Counted from the first letter of the stretch, positions 17,053-26,853 are shown. The stretch is DNA of 64,000 nucleotides from JADLBR01 sp020847615 (GCA_026646655.1 JAPKHT010000009.1:1-64000); one strand, 5' to 3'. Made by a program: numbers and translations. The notes: generated by a model from the sequence alone, not told the origin.

Positions 17053-18034
17053 GGGGCGCCCCGGCTTCGTTGACGGGCACGCGCTCGACGATGCGATCGA
17101 GCAGCGCGTCGGAATTCAAGCCCTCCGCCTCGGCGCGGTAACTGATCGCGATCCGGTGCCGCGCCACGTCGTGCAGCATGGCCTTCACGTCGTCGGGGAC
17201 CACGTAGTCGCGCCGCCGCACCAGCGCGTGGCCGCGCGCCGCGAGCGCGAGGTAGATGGTGGCCCGGGGCGACGCCCCGAACCGGATGAACGGCGCCAGG
17301 TCGCCGAGCCCCCAGCCGCCCGGGTCGCGGGTCGCGGCCACCAGTCTCAGGATGTACCTCTCGATCTTCTCGTCGAGGTGGACGGCGTCGAGTTCCTCGC
17401 GCATCGCGAGGATGTCCTCCAGCGTCGCCACGGCCGCGACGCTCGTGACGGGCCTGGTGCGGGCCACCCGTCGCAAGATCTCATGCTCTTCGTCGGGGGT
17501 CGGGTACTCGACGAGAAGCTTGAACATGAAGCGGTCCACCTGCGCCTCCGGCAGCGAGTAGGTGCCCTCCTGCTCGATCGGGTTTTGCGTGGCGAGCACC
17601 ATGAAGGGCTCCGGCAACTTGTGCGTCTGCCCCCCGAGCGTCACCTGGCGCTCCTGCATCGCCTCCAGCAGCGCGCTCTGCACCTTGGCGGGCGATCGGT
17701 TGATCTCGTCGCCGAGCACGAGGTTGGCGAAGATCGGCCCCCTGTGGGTCTCGAAGGCGCCGGTCTCGTGCCGATAGATCTGCGTGCCCACGAGATCGCC
17801 CGGCAACAGGTCGGGCGTGAACTGGATGCGGCTGAAACGCGCGCCCAGGGCCTGCGCCAGCGTGTTGACCATCATCGTCTTGGCGATACCGGGGACGCCC
17901 TCCAGCAGCACGTGCCCGTTGCACAGCATCGCGATCAGCATCTTCTCCAGCGGGTCGCGCTGGCCGACGATCACGCGCCCGACCGCCCCGAGGATGGCAT
18001 TCAGCTTTTCGGAAACCGCGTCTTCCCTGTTCAT
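17033..18034 (-). CDS. MoxR-type AAA+ ATPase
   Basis: A 333-residue ATPase and the first gene of the Bat operon. Start chosen at 18034 (M-N-R-E-D-A-V-S-E-K) because this gives the normal MoxR length; the upstream extension has no homologous look. Walker A is G-V-P-G-I-A-K-T (46-53). Walker B/sensor is L-V-L-G-D-E-I-N-R-S-P, followed by the MoxR-typical K-V-Q-S-A-L-L-E-A-M-Q-E (about 115-126). The lid domain carries G-A-S-P-R-A (about 270). MoxR proteins are thought to act as chaperones inserting cofactors or metal into VWA proteins. It begins 43 bases after the stop of the big propeller gene, so it may be read through from it. Confidence 0.93.
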   Translation of the reverse strand: MNREDAVSEKLNAILGAVGRVIVGQRDPLEKMLIAMLCNGHVLLEGVPGIAKTMMVNTLAQALGARFSRIQFTPDLLPGDLVGTQIYRHETGAFETHRGPIFANLVLGDEINRSPAKVQSALLEAMQERQVTLGGQTHKLPEPFMVLATQNPIEQEGTYSLPEAQVDRFMFKLLVEYPTPDEEHEILRRVARTRPVTSVAAVATLEDILAMREELDAVHLDEKIERYILRLVAATRDPGGWGLGDLAPFIRFGASPRATIYLALAARGHALVRRRDYVVPDDVKAMLHDVARHRIAISYRAEAEGLNSDALLDRIVERVPVNEAGAPHAAARH

Positions 18035-18077
18035 TTTCACCTGCGGCGGCGCACCCGATTTCTCGCGCGAGACCCGC

Positions 18078-21000
18078 TCATCGTGCCTGGGCGATCTCGA
18101 CGGGGCCAAAGTCCGCCGAGGCCCCACTGACGCAATAACCCACGTGGGTGATGGCCCTGATCGGGCGCTCCAGTTTCGCCCGCACCGTCGCCCCGCCGGC
18201 CGACAGGGTGACGTCCCCGGATGCCAGGTCCACGGCCACGGTCAACTCGTACGGTCGTCCCACCTCCGTGGCGCAAGGCGCGGTGGCGCCCTTTTCCTTC
18301 GCGAGGGGCCCCTGGATGATCGCGGCGGTCTTCTTTCTCATCCTCAAGCCGCACTTCACCAGATTCGCCTCCCCGTCGCCATCCCCAAAGGCGAGATAGC
18401 CATTGTTCGGGCCCGTCTCGCTCGTGTATTGGATCTTGCAGCTCAGCGTGACCTTTCCGCCCGCGGGCGCCTCGAGTTTCCTCACGGCGGCGCCGATCGC
18501 TTTCCCCTCCGCCGCGACCCGATACCCCAGGGCCGACTGGAAGACGCGCGCCCCATCCACCTTCGCGAAATCGGCATCCCTCGGCGGTCCAGATGCCGGG
18601 GCCGCCTTCTGCGGCGCGGCCTGCTGCTTCTTTTTCCCTTTGCCCTTGCCCTTCTCGGGCGCCGGCGGGGGCGGGGGCGCGGAGTTCTTGTTCAATTCCT
18701 CGATCTTCTGGTCCGCCAGCGCCTCGAGGCCCTGGCCCTCGCCGCCGATGCAGCTGAGCGTCCCGTCGGTCGCCGCCACGTACAGGTTGCCGTAGGCGCC
18801 GGCCATGCCGTCCAGCACGGGCGCAGTCGCCATGCGGTGGCCGGAGAGGATCTTCCCGGATCGCTTGTCGACGGCCAGCAGGATCGAACCCGAACCGCCG
18901 TTCATCGCCTTCTCCTGCTCGGCCATGATTCTCTGCACCTCCGCCTCCGTGATCCGCAGCTTGACCTCGTCCTGGCGCATGAGTTCCTCGGGACCGAGCA
19001 GGAATAGGCGATCATCGGAGGCCACCATCGCCCGGACCAGGATCGGCAGCATCACGCTCCACTGGTCCTCGTATTCGCGGTTCTTGGCGTGCAGGTGAAA
19101 GACGTACTCCTCCGACCACTTGAAGTAGCGCTGGAGGCGTCCCCACGTGTAGATCCGATCCTTGTCGAACGTGATCATGCGCCCGGCCGGGGCGCCCTTG
19201 GCGCCCGCCTGCGTGTAGCCGCTGTGGCCCGAGGCGTGATAGTTGCCATAGATCCAGTAGGTGCGGTGCCACCAGCTGTCGTCGAGGAATCCGGTCCCGC
19301 TGAAGAGGTGGGCGTCCTCGCCCTTCTGTTTCGTGGCGACCGGGTCGTGCGTCGTCGCGACGTGCTGGGCATAGCTGCCCGCCTCGTATCCGTACAGCTT
19401 GCCGCTGAAAATCAGGTCAAGGCGGTTCCCTTCCAGATCGAAGGGCTGATAGCGCATGAAGATCTTCTTGCCGTTCGAGGAGAGCAGGTCCGACAGCGCC
19501 ATCGGCATGTTGAGGATCTCGTGCTGCATCTGGAGCGACTCCCCCGTGCCAGGCACCTTGTCGTCCATGATGTGCTCCTTGATCTTCCGACCCGTCAGGG
19601 CGTCGAGGATCAGGAACCGGATGCCGCCGTCGTTGAACATCGAGCGCCCGGCCACGGTGTAGACCCGGTCGTCCATCACCAGGACGTTGCCGTGGACGGG
19701 ATGGGTCGACTCCATCCGCTCGAGGTACATGTGCTGCGCAGGCGCCGGCGCGGCCTGAAATTTCCAGCGGAGGGAGCCATCCTTCAGGTCGAGGCAATAG
19801 ACGCACCCGTCCGACGCCCCGAAGTACACCAGCCCCTTGTAGATCGCGGGCGATGAATCGACTCGCCCGCCGGGGATGAATCGCCAGGCGGGTTCGCCCG
19901 TGCCGGCGGCGAGGGCGCACAGGACCGGGTTGTCCTTGTCGGCCACGAGCACTTTCTGGTCGGCGATCACCGGCTGGGTCGGCGCGCCGGGCAACTTGAC
20001 CGACCACCTCAAGCGGTTTGGCGCGCCGATCCCGGTGACGAGCCCGCTCCGGGCGACATCGGCCCGGTAGGTGGGCCATTCGCCCTCCACCCGGCCGAGT
20101 TGTCCCGGGAATGCCGCCCCCGCGCCGGAGGCGGCGATCAGGCGCCGATCGTCGGGGACCGGCTGCAGCGCGAGCCGCGAGGAACCCGCGGGCGCCAGCG
20201 CGGTGAACCCGTACATCTTCGCGCCGATGTAGCAGGAACAGGGGTGCTGCGGCGCGTAGAGCAGCCCATTGGCCGGCATGATGCCGTACAGGCACGCGCC
20301 CCGCACCCAGTGGTGCAACGTCCACTCGCCCGTCTCGAGGTCCACGAACTCCGTGCCGGTCCGGCTCATGATGAGAAAATCCTCGGTAGCCTTGGCCGGA
20401 TAGCAGCGGTGGTGGAACCAATACGCCGGAATGTCGTCGTACTTCTTCTCTTCCTGGCCGGTGCCGGGATTCCGGGCCACGATCTCGCCGGTGCCCGTCG
20501 GGCTCTCCTTCCTCCCGGAGGTGACATTCGCCGCCCACATCTTCCCCCCGATCACCAGCAGGTCGCCGGGCGACTGGTAGCCGCCCGAGAGGTGCTTCTC
20601 CTTCCAGAGCACCTTGCCGTTCTCGGTGGACATCCCGGCCACCTGCCCCGCGGCGCTCCCCCTGTGCGGCACGTAATCCTCCCCGCCGACAAACATCACC
20701 ACCCCGCCCTGCACCACCAGCTTCGGCGCATAGAAGGTGGCCATCTCCTTCCACACCGGCAGTTCCGCGGACTTCCAAAGCACCTCGCCGGTCTCGCGGC
20801 CCAGTGCGACCACCTGTTTGCCGTCAAAGAGATAGACCTTGCCCTTCGATGCCGAGAGCGTGCTCGGCGCGACCCAGTCGAACGACTTCGACCAGAGCAC
20901 CTTCCCCGCCTCGATGTCGCAGCAGAGGACCTGCTTCTTGCGGATGTTCCATTTGCCGCCGATGAAATTCATGCGGGGCCCGTTTTGGAATTCATCCTTG

Positions 21001-21968
21001 TTCTCGTTCGTGTCGGCCACCAGATAGAGCATGCCGTCCTCGTGGATGATCTCCTCGGCGCCCTCCGTCCCGGCGATGGTCCTGAGGGTCTTTCCGGTGG
21101 CCGTATCGATCACCGACACGGGCGCCTCGATCCCCAGCGTCGCGCACAGCCGTTTGCCGGCCACGACCACGCGGCGCGGCAATGTCGCGGGGCCGCTCTT
21201 CAGTCCGTAGAGATTGCCGATCCACTGGTCTATCGGCTGTTTCCACAGGACGACGCCGTTGAACGCGTCGCGCGCGATGAGTTTCCAATGGCAGGGGAGG
21301 TACGGCGTGAACGTGCTGCCCTCGTCGAAGATATAGAACACCTTCCCGTCGCCGCTCACGCAGGCCGAGACGCTGGACATCTTGTCGTGGTGGCGCGACC
21401 AGCGCGGCCCCCCGACCCACTGGAGGTGTTGCAGCGGCGGCCTCAGCGCCTTGTCCTTGGACACCGCGTTGCCGGTCGCGTCGTACAACTGGTGCGTCCA
21501 GTCATCCATCGTGGCCGGGCGCGGCTTGACGATCGTCTCCTGCCCGACGACGGCCGCCCCCTCCGGCGCGAGGACGCGCAGGATCTCCTCCCGGGGCACC
21601 GCGTCGCCGCGCTCGACGATCAGGAGGTTGACGAAGTTGTCGATGAACGGCAGCACCCCGCCCCGCCATTGGCCCACGGTGATCTTGCCGTGCAGGCCGG
21701 CCGCGACCAGGGCCTCGCGCGCCCGCCGGGCGTCGCCCTCGTCCGCCACCAGCAACTGGCCGAGCATGTTCGGGCACTCGCGCTGAACCCCGCACAACAG
21801 CGCGGCGTCCGCGCCGTGGACGTGCGCAACCACGCCCCCGGCAAAGCGGCCCTTCGCAATGACCGCCTGCGCCCCCTCCTCCGCGCGCAGGTCGCCGCAC
21901 ACGATGATCGAAAACAGCCACGCCGCGCCGGCGGCGATGACCCATGTCCGGGGTGTTCTTTCTCTCAT
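18078..21968 (-). CDS. Very large secreted PQQ-type beta-propeller protein with methyltransferase-like N-terminal domain
   Basis: A 1296-residue exported protein. The ATG at 21968 has AGGA 8 bases upstream and opens a signal peptide (R-T-W-V-I-A-A-G-A-A-W-L-F-S). Residues about 30-150 resemble a degenerate Rossmann/methyltransferase fold (E-E-I-L-R-V-L-A-P-E-G-A-A-V). M-D-D-W-T-H-Q-L-Y-D (about 155-164) opens a long run of propeller strands of the G-K-V-L-W-K and G-E-V-L-W-K type, characteristic of PQQ/BamB-like repeats; they make up two propellers (about 200-600 and 640-1060). A Pro-rich and Lys/Gly-rich linker (about 1110-1140) leads to a C-terminal jelly-roll. This architecture is known from planctomycete secretomes; substrate and cofactor are unknown. 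No quinoprotein catalytic residues can be assigned by eye. Confidence 0.75.
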   Translation of the reverse strand: MRERTPRTWVIAAGAAWLFSIIVCGDLRAEEGAQAVIAKGRFAGGVVAHVHGADAALLCGVQRECPNMLGQLLVADEGDARRAREALVAAGLHGKITVGQWRGGVLPFIDNFVNLLIVERGDAVPREEILRVLAPEGAAVVGQETIVKPRPATMDDWTHQLYDATGNAVSKDKALRPPLQHLQWVGGPRWSRHHDKMSSVSACVSGDGKVFYIFDEGSTFTPYLPCHWKLIARDAFNGVVLWKQPIDQWIGNLYGLKSGPATLPRRVVVAGKRLCATLGIEAPVSVIDTATGKTLRTIAGTEGAEEIIHEDGMLYLVADTNENKDEFQNGPRMNFIGGKWNIRKKQVLCCDIEAGKVLWSKSFDWVAPSTLSASKGKVYLFDGKQVVALGRETGEVLWKSAELPVWKEMATFYAPKLVVQGGVVMFVGGEDYVPHRGSAAGQVAGMSTENGKVLWKEKHLSGGYQSPGDLLVIGGKMWAANVTSGRKESPTGTGEIVARNPGTGQEEKKYDDIPAYWFHHRCYPAKATEDFLIMSRTGTEFVDLETGEWTLHHWVRGACLYGIMPANGLLYAPQHPCSCYIGAKMYGFTALAPAGSSRLALQPVPDDRRLIAASGAGAAFPGQLGRVEGEWPTYRADVARSGLVTGIGAPNRLRWSVKLPGAPTQPVIADQKVLVADKDNPVLCALAAGTGEPAWRFIPGGRVDSSPAIYKGLVYFGASDGCVYCLDLKDGSLRWKFQAAPAPAQHMYLERMESTHPVHGNVLVMDDRVYTVAGRSMFNDGGIRFLILDALTGRKIKEHIMDDKVPGTGESLQMQHEILNMPMALSDLLSSNGKKIFMRYQPFDLEGNRLDLIFSGKLYGYEAGSYAQHVATTHDPVATKQKGEDAHLFSGTGFLDDSWWHRTYWIYGNYHASGHSGYTQAGAKGAPAGRMITFDKDRIYTWGRLQRYFKWSEEYVFHLHAKNREYEDQWSVMLPILVRAMVASDDRLFLLGPEELMRQDEVKLRITEAEVQRIMAEQEKAMNGGSGSILLAVDKRSGKILSGHRMATAPVLDGMAGAYGNLYVAATDGTLSCIGGEGQGLEALADQKIEELNKNSAPPPPPAPEKGKGKGKKKQQAAPQKAAPASGPPRDADFAKVDGARVFQSALGYRVAAEGKAIGAAVRKLEAPAGGKVTLSCKIQYTSETGPNNGYLAFGDGDGEANLVKCGLRMRKKTAAIIQGPLAKEKGATAPCATEVGRPYELTVAVDLASGDVTLSAGGATVRAKLERPIRAITHVGYCVSGASADFGPVEIAQAR

Positions 21969-22091
21969 GGATCGTTCCTCGTCACGCTGGCCCCGCAGGG
22001 TAGTGGGGACGCCACCCATGGTCGAGCGGGAATGCCCTCGGCGGGAGACCCGCGACGGCACGGGGGAGATGATCGCCAGACCCCCATGAAC

Positions 22092-23780
22092 TCACTCCCT
22101 ACCTTTTCCCATGGTGACGAATTCCGTCTCGCTCAGCACGCCATCCTTGTTGGCATCGAACGTCGGGAAACGGCGGCGCCCCTCGGCCTCGTCCGGGAAT
22201 CGATGGAGGTACTCCTCCAGCGTGAGCCTGCCGTCCCGGTCGGCATCCTTTTCCGCGAACGCCGCGCGGCGATCCAGCGGCGGCTTGCCCGGCGTGGCCG
22301 CCCTGGCCTTTGGGCGCCTGGGGGGCGTTTCGACGACCCCGCCGGTGGCGGCGGCCTGATCGCGCGCCTTGCTCGGCGGGAGCGACCTGTGCCATGCCAG
22401 CGCCTTGGCGATGAGTTCCTTCGCCACGTCCGGTTGCGCGCCCGCGACATCGTGCTGCTCGCCCGGATCGGTCGGGATATTATATAGCTGTGGGCGGCTG
22501 CCGTCATGGTTGACGAAGAGTTTCCACGGCCCGTCGCGCACGGCGAGCATCGGCGGCATGTAGCCGTCGTCGGCCCCCTGCACACTGAACAGCCACTCCC
22601 AGTGCAGCGGACTGGTGCGCGGGCGCGTCGCGCCGAGCCAGATGTCGCTCACGTCCTCGCCGTCGGGCCGAACGCCCGGTGACAACTCGATGCCGGCGAG
22701 CCTGCAGATCGTCGGCAGAAAATCCACGGCGCCGATCACGCTGGTCTCATCCACCCTTCCCGCCGGGACGCGTGCCGGCCACCGCAGCAGGCCGAAGGTG
22801 CGGATGCCACCCTCGTACATGCTGCGCTTCCGGGCGCGCAGGGGCCCCGCGCTGCCCACGCCCGCGTTCGCGGCGTTGCCGATGCGGTAATCCTCGGGGC
22901 CGTTGTCGCTGGACAAGAAGATGATCGTGTCGTTGGCCAACCCCATCTCATCCAGCGCCGCGAAGAGTCTGCCCAGCTGGGTGTCGAGGTCGGTGAGCGA
23001 CGCGCAAAACACCCGCATCTGGCCCGCCAGGTCCTTCGCCCCGGCGAGGTATTTCTGCATCCATGGGCCGAATGCCGGATCATCGGCCTTGGGCGCGAGG
23101 GTCTCGTATTCCCGGAGTTGCTCCGGCGTTGGCTTGAGCGGGGCATGCGGCAACAGCGTCCAGGCATTCACGTAGAAAGGGCCGTCCTTGTGCCCCCTGA
23201 TGAACCCGATCGTCTCGTCCACGATCAGCGCGGTGGACTTCGCCCGGAAATAGGGGTCTTTCGCATCCTCGCCCAGCGGGGCGCCGGCCGAGCCCACCGT
23301 CTTGGACACATCGAAGCCATAGGCCTCCGGCGGCGGGGCGCCCGTCCCGCTGCCGAGATGCCATTTCCCGAAGTGGGCCGTCGAGTAGCCGGCGTCGCGA
23401 AGCAGTTTCGGCAGCGTTGCCACACCGGGGTCCAGCCAGTTCGGCATGGAGCGCGCGGCGTTGGAGGCGTGGTCGGAGAAGTGCCCGTGGATGAGATGCC
23501 TGGCCGGGACGTGCCCCGTCATAAAGGCGCACCGGCTCGGCGAACACACCGTGGCGGCAACGTAGAATTGCCTGAACCAGGTGCCCTGGCCCGCAAGCCG
23601 ATCGAGGTGCGGCGTCCTCACATAAGGGTGCCCCGCGAACCGCGCGTCCCCCCAGCCCTGGTCATCCGTGAGAATGAAGATGACGTTGGGCGACTTGGCC
23701 GGCCTGCCGCCGTCGGCGGCGATGGCCAAGGCCAATGGGGCCAGGTGGAGGGCCGCGAGGATGGCGATCCCGTGTTTCAT
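22092..23780 (-). CDS. Secreted sulfatase (S1 family) with C-terminal EF-hands
   Basis: A 562-residue exported sulfatase. A signal peptide (1-21) is followed by N-V-I-F-I-L-T-D-D-Q-G (metal-binding Asp pair). The formylglycine motif is C-S-P-S-R (Cys79-Arg83). G-K-W-H-L-G (about 148-153) and S-S-D-N-G-P-E (about 298-304) complete the active site. After the sulfatase fold come two EF-hand-like calcium loops, D-A-D-R-D-G-R-L-T-L-E-E and D-A-N-K-D-G-V-L-S-E-T-E (about 510-555), which may tether the enzyme or bind calcium. It would desulfate sulfated glycans after activation by a formylglycine-generating enzyme, which is not in this window. The ATG follows a TATTAT box by only 6 bases, so a leaderless transcript is likely. 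Confidence 0.92.
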   Translation of the reverse strand: MKHGIAILAALHLAPLALAIAADGGRPAKSPNVIFILTDDQGWGDARFAGHPYVRTPHLDRLAGQGTWFRQFYVAATVCSPSRCAFMTGHVPARHLIHGHFSDHASNAARSMPNWLDPGVATLPKLLRDAGYSTAHFGKWHLGSGTGAPPPEAYGFDVSKTVGSAGAPLGEDAKDPYFRAKSTALIVDETIGFIRGHKDGPFYVNAWTLLPHAPLKPTPEQLREYETLAPKADDPAFGPWMQKYLAGAKDLAGQMRVFCASLTDLDTQLGRLFAALDEMGLANDTIIFLSSDNGPEDYRIGNAANAGVGSAGPLRARKRSMYEGGIRTFGLLRWPARVPAGRVDETSVIGAVDFLPTICRLAGIELSPGVRPDGEDVSDIWLGATRPRTSPLHWEWLFSVQGADDGYMPPMLAVRDGPWKLFVNHDGSRPQLYNIPTDPGEQHDVAGAQPDVAKELIAKALAWHRSLPPSKARDQAAATGGVVETPPRRPKARAATPGKPPLDRRAAFAEKDADRDGRLTLEEYLHRFPDEAEGRRRFPTFDANKDGVLSETEFVTMGKGRE

Positions 23781-23786
23781 TCCCAG

Positions 23787-23813
23787 ATAATAGCCGAATC
23801 GCGTCCGATTCGG
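23787..23813 (-). promoter_or_regulatory. Candidate leaderless promoter with operator palindrome for the EF-hand sulfatase
   Basis: On the minus strand a TATTAT -10 box (23792-23787) ends 6 bases before the ATG, which would place the transcription start at or next to the start codon. Immediately upstream is a perfect palindrome, CCGAATCG-4-CGATTCGG (23813-23794), in the -35/spacer region where a repressor would block RNA polymerase. The -35 box itself is weak. Confidence 0.45.
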
Positions 23814-23942
23814 ACACGGTCAGCCCAGGGCCTGCCGCGAGCCGACCGGCGCACCCCGCGCCGCACCCTGGCGGCAACCGCCCCGGGGCCGCGTCCGACC
23901 TCGGCATGCTCCCCGAGGGCGGCGGGCCCGGGCGGGCCCGGT

Positions 23943-26735
23943 TCAGCGACCCGTCGATGCCGGGGCGGCCTCCAGCCGAATGTCATCGACGTAAAAGGCG
24001 GCCTGGTTGGTGGCCATGCTGATGAACCCAAACCACTGGAGGCGCTTGAAATCCTTGGATCGCAGGGGCAGCCCCTCGAACTTCTGCGGCGCGCCGCCGG
24101 CGGGGGTCACGGTGAGGCACCACGTGCCCGAGGCCTGCTCACCGAGGCCGCAGGCGATCTCGAACCGCGTCCACTGGCCGTGCGGCACGGAAGCGAGTTT
24201 CTTGCGATCGGCAGTGACGCCCCCGTCGGCCTCGACGCGAAACGAGGGCCCCGCATGGTAGGGGCTGGCGGCATCGCGCCACTCGTGCCAGAGGATGGCG
24301 CCCGGTTCGGTGCGGGCGACGAAGCTCGCGCGAGCGACTCCCTTGATCAGGCGCGGGCGATATTGGAGCAACGGGTTGTGCGCCGCGGAGAGGCCCGTCG
24401 TGTCGGTGAACTTCAGGCTGTGCTTTCCGGAGGCGGCGCGATCATCCGCGACACGGATCGTGGCGTCGATCGACTCGCCGTGGGTCTCGGCCCTCGCCGC
24501 CTTCTCGCCCTTGGCCGTCCCCTCGAAGTCCTCGAAGAACGACGACAGCGCCGGTGGCGCGGTGGGGGGCAGGTTGAACCCGGGGCGCCGCACCCTGCGG
24601 GGCAGCTCCACCCACGCCGCGTCGCCATAGAGCCCGATACCCGAGGTATCGATGGGGCGAAAGCCGATCCTCTCCGCCGGCGAGCCGGCCCTCAGCCGAA
24701 AATCGCGCTCCGCGGGATCGGCGAACAGCGGGTCCGCGATGATCGAGTCCTTGTCCTGCCCGCTGGTGGCGCGCCACTCGTCCCACTCGCGCCCATCGAA
24801 GAGGGGCTCGGCCTTCGACGTGGTCCAGTAGAGGTTGCTGTTGACGCAATAGTCGCCGTTCTTCCACACGCGGCTGAGCATGTTGTCGTTGTCGCAATAG
24901 ACGATGTTGCGCACGATGGTCATGGAATTGGTGACGTCCTCGCGCGAGCGGCGGATCTGGGTCTCGCGGGAGAACGCGAGGATGTTGTTGCGGACGAGGT
25001 TGCCCCGGCCGTAGTGCTGGTGGAAGCAGCCGTCCTTGGTATCGTGGACGATATTGTTCTCCAGCGTGATCTCTGAGGAGCCCTCGTCGGTGTAGAGCCC
25101 CCAGCCGCCATAGCTGTAGCTGTTGACGTGGTGGATGTGGTTGTGCGCGACCACCGTGCCCGGCGATGGGCCAAGGCTGTAGACGCCGCCCATGTCGCTG
25201 AGCACGCCCCAGCCGATGTGGTGGAGATGGTTGCCCGCGATCCGATTGTGGTGCGCCGCGCTCTCGCCAAAACCCCACACCCAGCCGACCGACACCGACG
25301 AATAGTACAGGTCGCAGATCTCGTTTCGCGTCACCTCGTTGTGCGCGCTGTGGCCGATGATGACGCCGACCCCGGCCGCAAAGACGCGCCCGCCATCGTG
25401 GATGAAGCAGTTGTCCACGATGTTATGCCCCGTGTCGCGGGGGCCCGATCCGTCCTTCGCGAGCTCCGGCACCGCGGGCCCGGTGACGGCGGAGGTCCTG
25501 GACGCGGTCTTCTGTCGGACGAACTCGCCGATGCGTATGCCGCCGCCGCCGAAATCGTGGACGTGGCACCCGACGACCCGGTTCTCTTTGCAGCCATCCT
25601 CGATCGCGATGGCGTAGGTGCCGACGTGCGCGATCTCGCAGCCCTCCAGCGCGACCCGCCGCGCGCCGCGGGCGTGGACCGCCCCGGGCAGGAACACGAA
25701 CGCCTGGCCGTCGATGGTCTGCCCCCGGTCGGCGAACGACCAGTCCGCGTGCCGGAACGACAGACCGCGCAGCACGACATCGTGGACGGACTGCCCCTTG
25801 GACCAATCTGCCTCGATCAGGATCAACTGCGCCAGGGCGGGCGCGATGACATCGGCCCTGGCCATGTCCTCGCCGGGCATCGGGAAATACTCCAGGAGGC
25901 CGGTCTTGCGGTCGAGGTACCATTCTCCCGGCGCGTCGAGCGCCTCGCGCACGTTCTCGACGTGGTAGCGCTGCTCGGTCTCCCAATAGCCCACGGGCCA
26001 GCCGGAGCGGTTGGTGAAGTGCGCGGTTCCCGCCGCCTCATCCACGCGGTCGAGCCAGTGCATAGACGTCGTCCACGAGTGGTACAGGAACACGTTCACG
26101 TCGCCGGGATTGCGCCACGATCCCTTGAGGTCGCCCTCGCGGAACTTGAATCCGGTGCGGATGGCCATGTTCTTGGCGAATGCGGGATCCTTGCGATCCT
26201 TGCTATATTTCTCCAGCGGCCCGAGGGCCCGAAGGTACCCCTCGTTGGGCGTGCGGGCGCGCGTCCGCCTTTCGCCATTCACGAACAGTTGATGGAAGTA
26301 CCACTGCCCCGCCTTGACCCCGGGAATCTCCGTCCGCCAGATCCCGCCGTCGCCCTTGGTCCAGCCCCCGATCGTGCGCCCGCCGGAGAAGACCGGCGTC
26401 TCGCCGCGCCTGGCGGCAAAGACGATGGGCGCGTCCTTTTCGCCCGAGTCATCCGGCCCGAGGCGGAACGGTTCCGGGAGCGAATAGGTGCCCCCGCGGA
26501 TGTCCACGGTGATGGGCCGCGGGACCGGCCCGGCCTTCTTCAGTTCTCGCGCGACGTCGCGGGCCCGCGCCAGCGAGGCGACGGGACCATCGGTCTTGGC
26601 GGCATTCGGCGACGGCAGCCTGCCCGACCACGCGTCGTTCCCCGCGGGGGAAACGTACACGTCGGCCTTCGGGCCGCAGGCGACGAGGGCGAGCGCGAGG
26701 GCCGCGCCGATGGAGTGGTTCACGAAGTTCTTCAT
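23943..26735 (-). CDS. Right-handed parallel beta-helix lipoprotein
   Basis: A 930-residue protein with a lipoprotein signal peptide ending L-V-A-C (Cys20), so probably surface- or outer-membrane anchored. It opens with V-Y-V-S-P-A-G-N-D-A-W-S-G (about 26-38), the common first strand of secreted polysaccharide-active beta-helix proteins. The middle (about 320-620) shows dense beta-helix coils with repeated N-x-I/V-x-x-N turns such as H-N-E-V-T-R-N-E-I and H-N-R-I-A-G-N-H-L. The C terminus (about 740-930) is a jelly-roll with W-F-G-F-I-S-M-A. This combination suits a glycan lyase or hydrolase, but catalytic residues cannot be assigned. It stands alone between the sulfatase and the repeat region, with 162 bases to the sulfatase start. 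Confidence 0.75.
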   Translation of the reverse strand: MKNFVNHSIGAALALALVACGPKADVYVSPAGNDAWSGRLPSPNAAKTDGPVASLARARDVARELKKAGPVPRPITVDIRGGTYSLPEPFRLGPDDSGEKDAPIVFAARRGETPVFSGGRTIGGWTKGDGGIWRTEIPGVKAGQWYFHQLFVNGERRTRARTPNEGYLRALGPLEKYSKDRKDPAFAKNMAIRTGFKFREGDLKGSWRNPGDVNVFLYHSWTTSMHWLDRVDEAAGTAHFTNRSGWPVGYWETEQRYHVENVREALDAPGEWYLDRKTGLLEYFPMPGEDMARADVIAPALAQLILIEADWSKGQSVHDVVLRGLSFRHADWSFADRGQTIDGQAFVFLPGAVHARGARRVALEGCEIAHVGTYAIAIEDGCKENRVVGCHVHDFGGGGIRIGEFVRQKTASRTSAVTGPAVPELAKDGSGPRDTGHNIVDNCFIHDGGRVFAAGVGVIIGHSAHNEVTRNEICDLYYSSVSVGWVWGFGESAAHHNRIAGNHLHHIGWGVLSDMGGVYSLGPSPGTVVAHNHIHHVNSYSYGGWGLYTDEGSSEITLENNIVHDTKDGCFHQHYGRGNLVRNNILAFSRETQIRRSREDVTNSMTIVRNIVYCDNDNMLSRVWKNGDYCVNSNLYWTTSKAEPLFDGREWDEWRATSGQDKDSIIADPLFADPAERDFRLRAGSPAERIGFRPIDTSGIGLYGDAAWVELPRRVRRPGFNLPPTAPPALSSFFEDFEGTAKGEKAARAETHGESIDATIRVADDRAASGKHSLKFTDTTGLSAAHNPLLQYRPRLIKGVARASFVARTEPGAILWHEWRDAASPYHAGPSFRVEADGGVTADRKKLASVPHGQWTRFEIACGLGEQASGTWCLTVTPAGGAPQKFEGLPLRSKDFKRLQWFGFISMATNQAAFYVDDIRLEAAPASTGR

Positions 26736-26853
26736 AGTCTATGGATCCACAATTGAGCTTGAAGATTTAGTGCCCCGTTGTCCGACCGGCAAGCGCGTTC
26801 GGCCACGGGAATTGTCGAGGCTGCCCTGCCAGCAGCACTCCTGGTGTGCCGGG

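Noticed and set aside
20100..22487. 795-codon plus-strand frame opposite the large propeller gene
   Set aside because: Antisense of a well-supported secreted protein; no start signal or domain.
23905..23942. GC-rich palindrome (GGGCCCGGGCGGGCCCGG) beyond the beta-helix gene as terminator
   Set aside because: Low-complexity G/C run without a T-tract; likely to arise by chance at this base composition.
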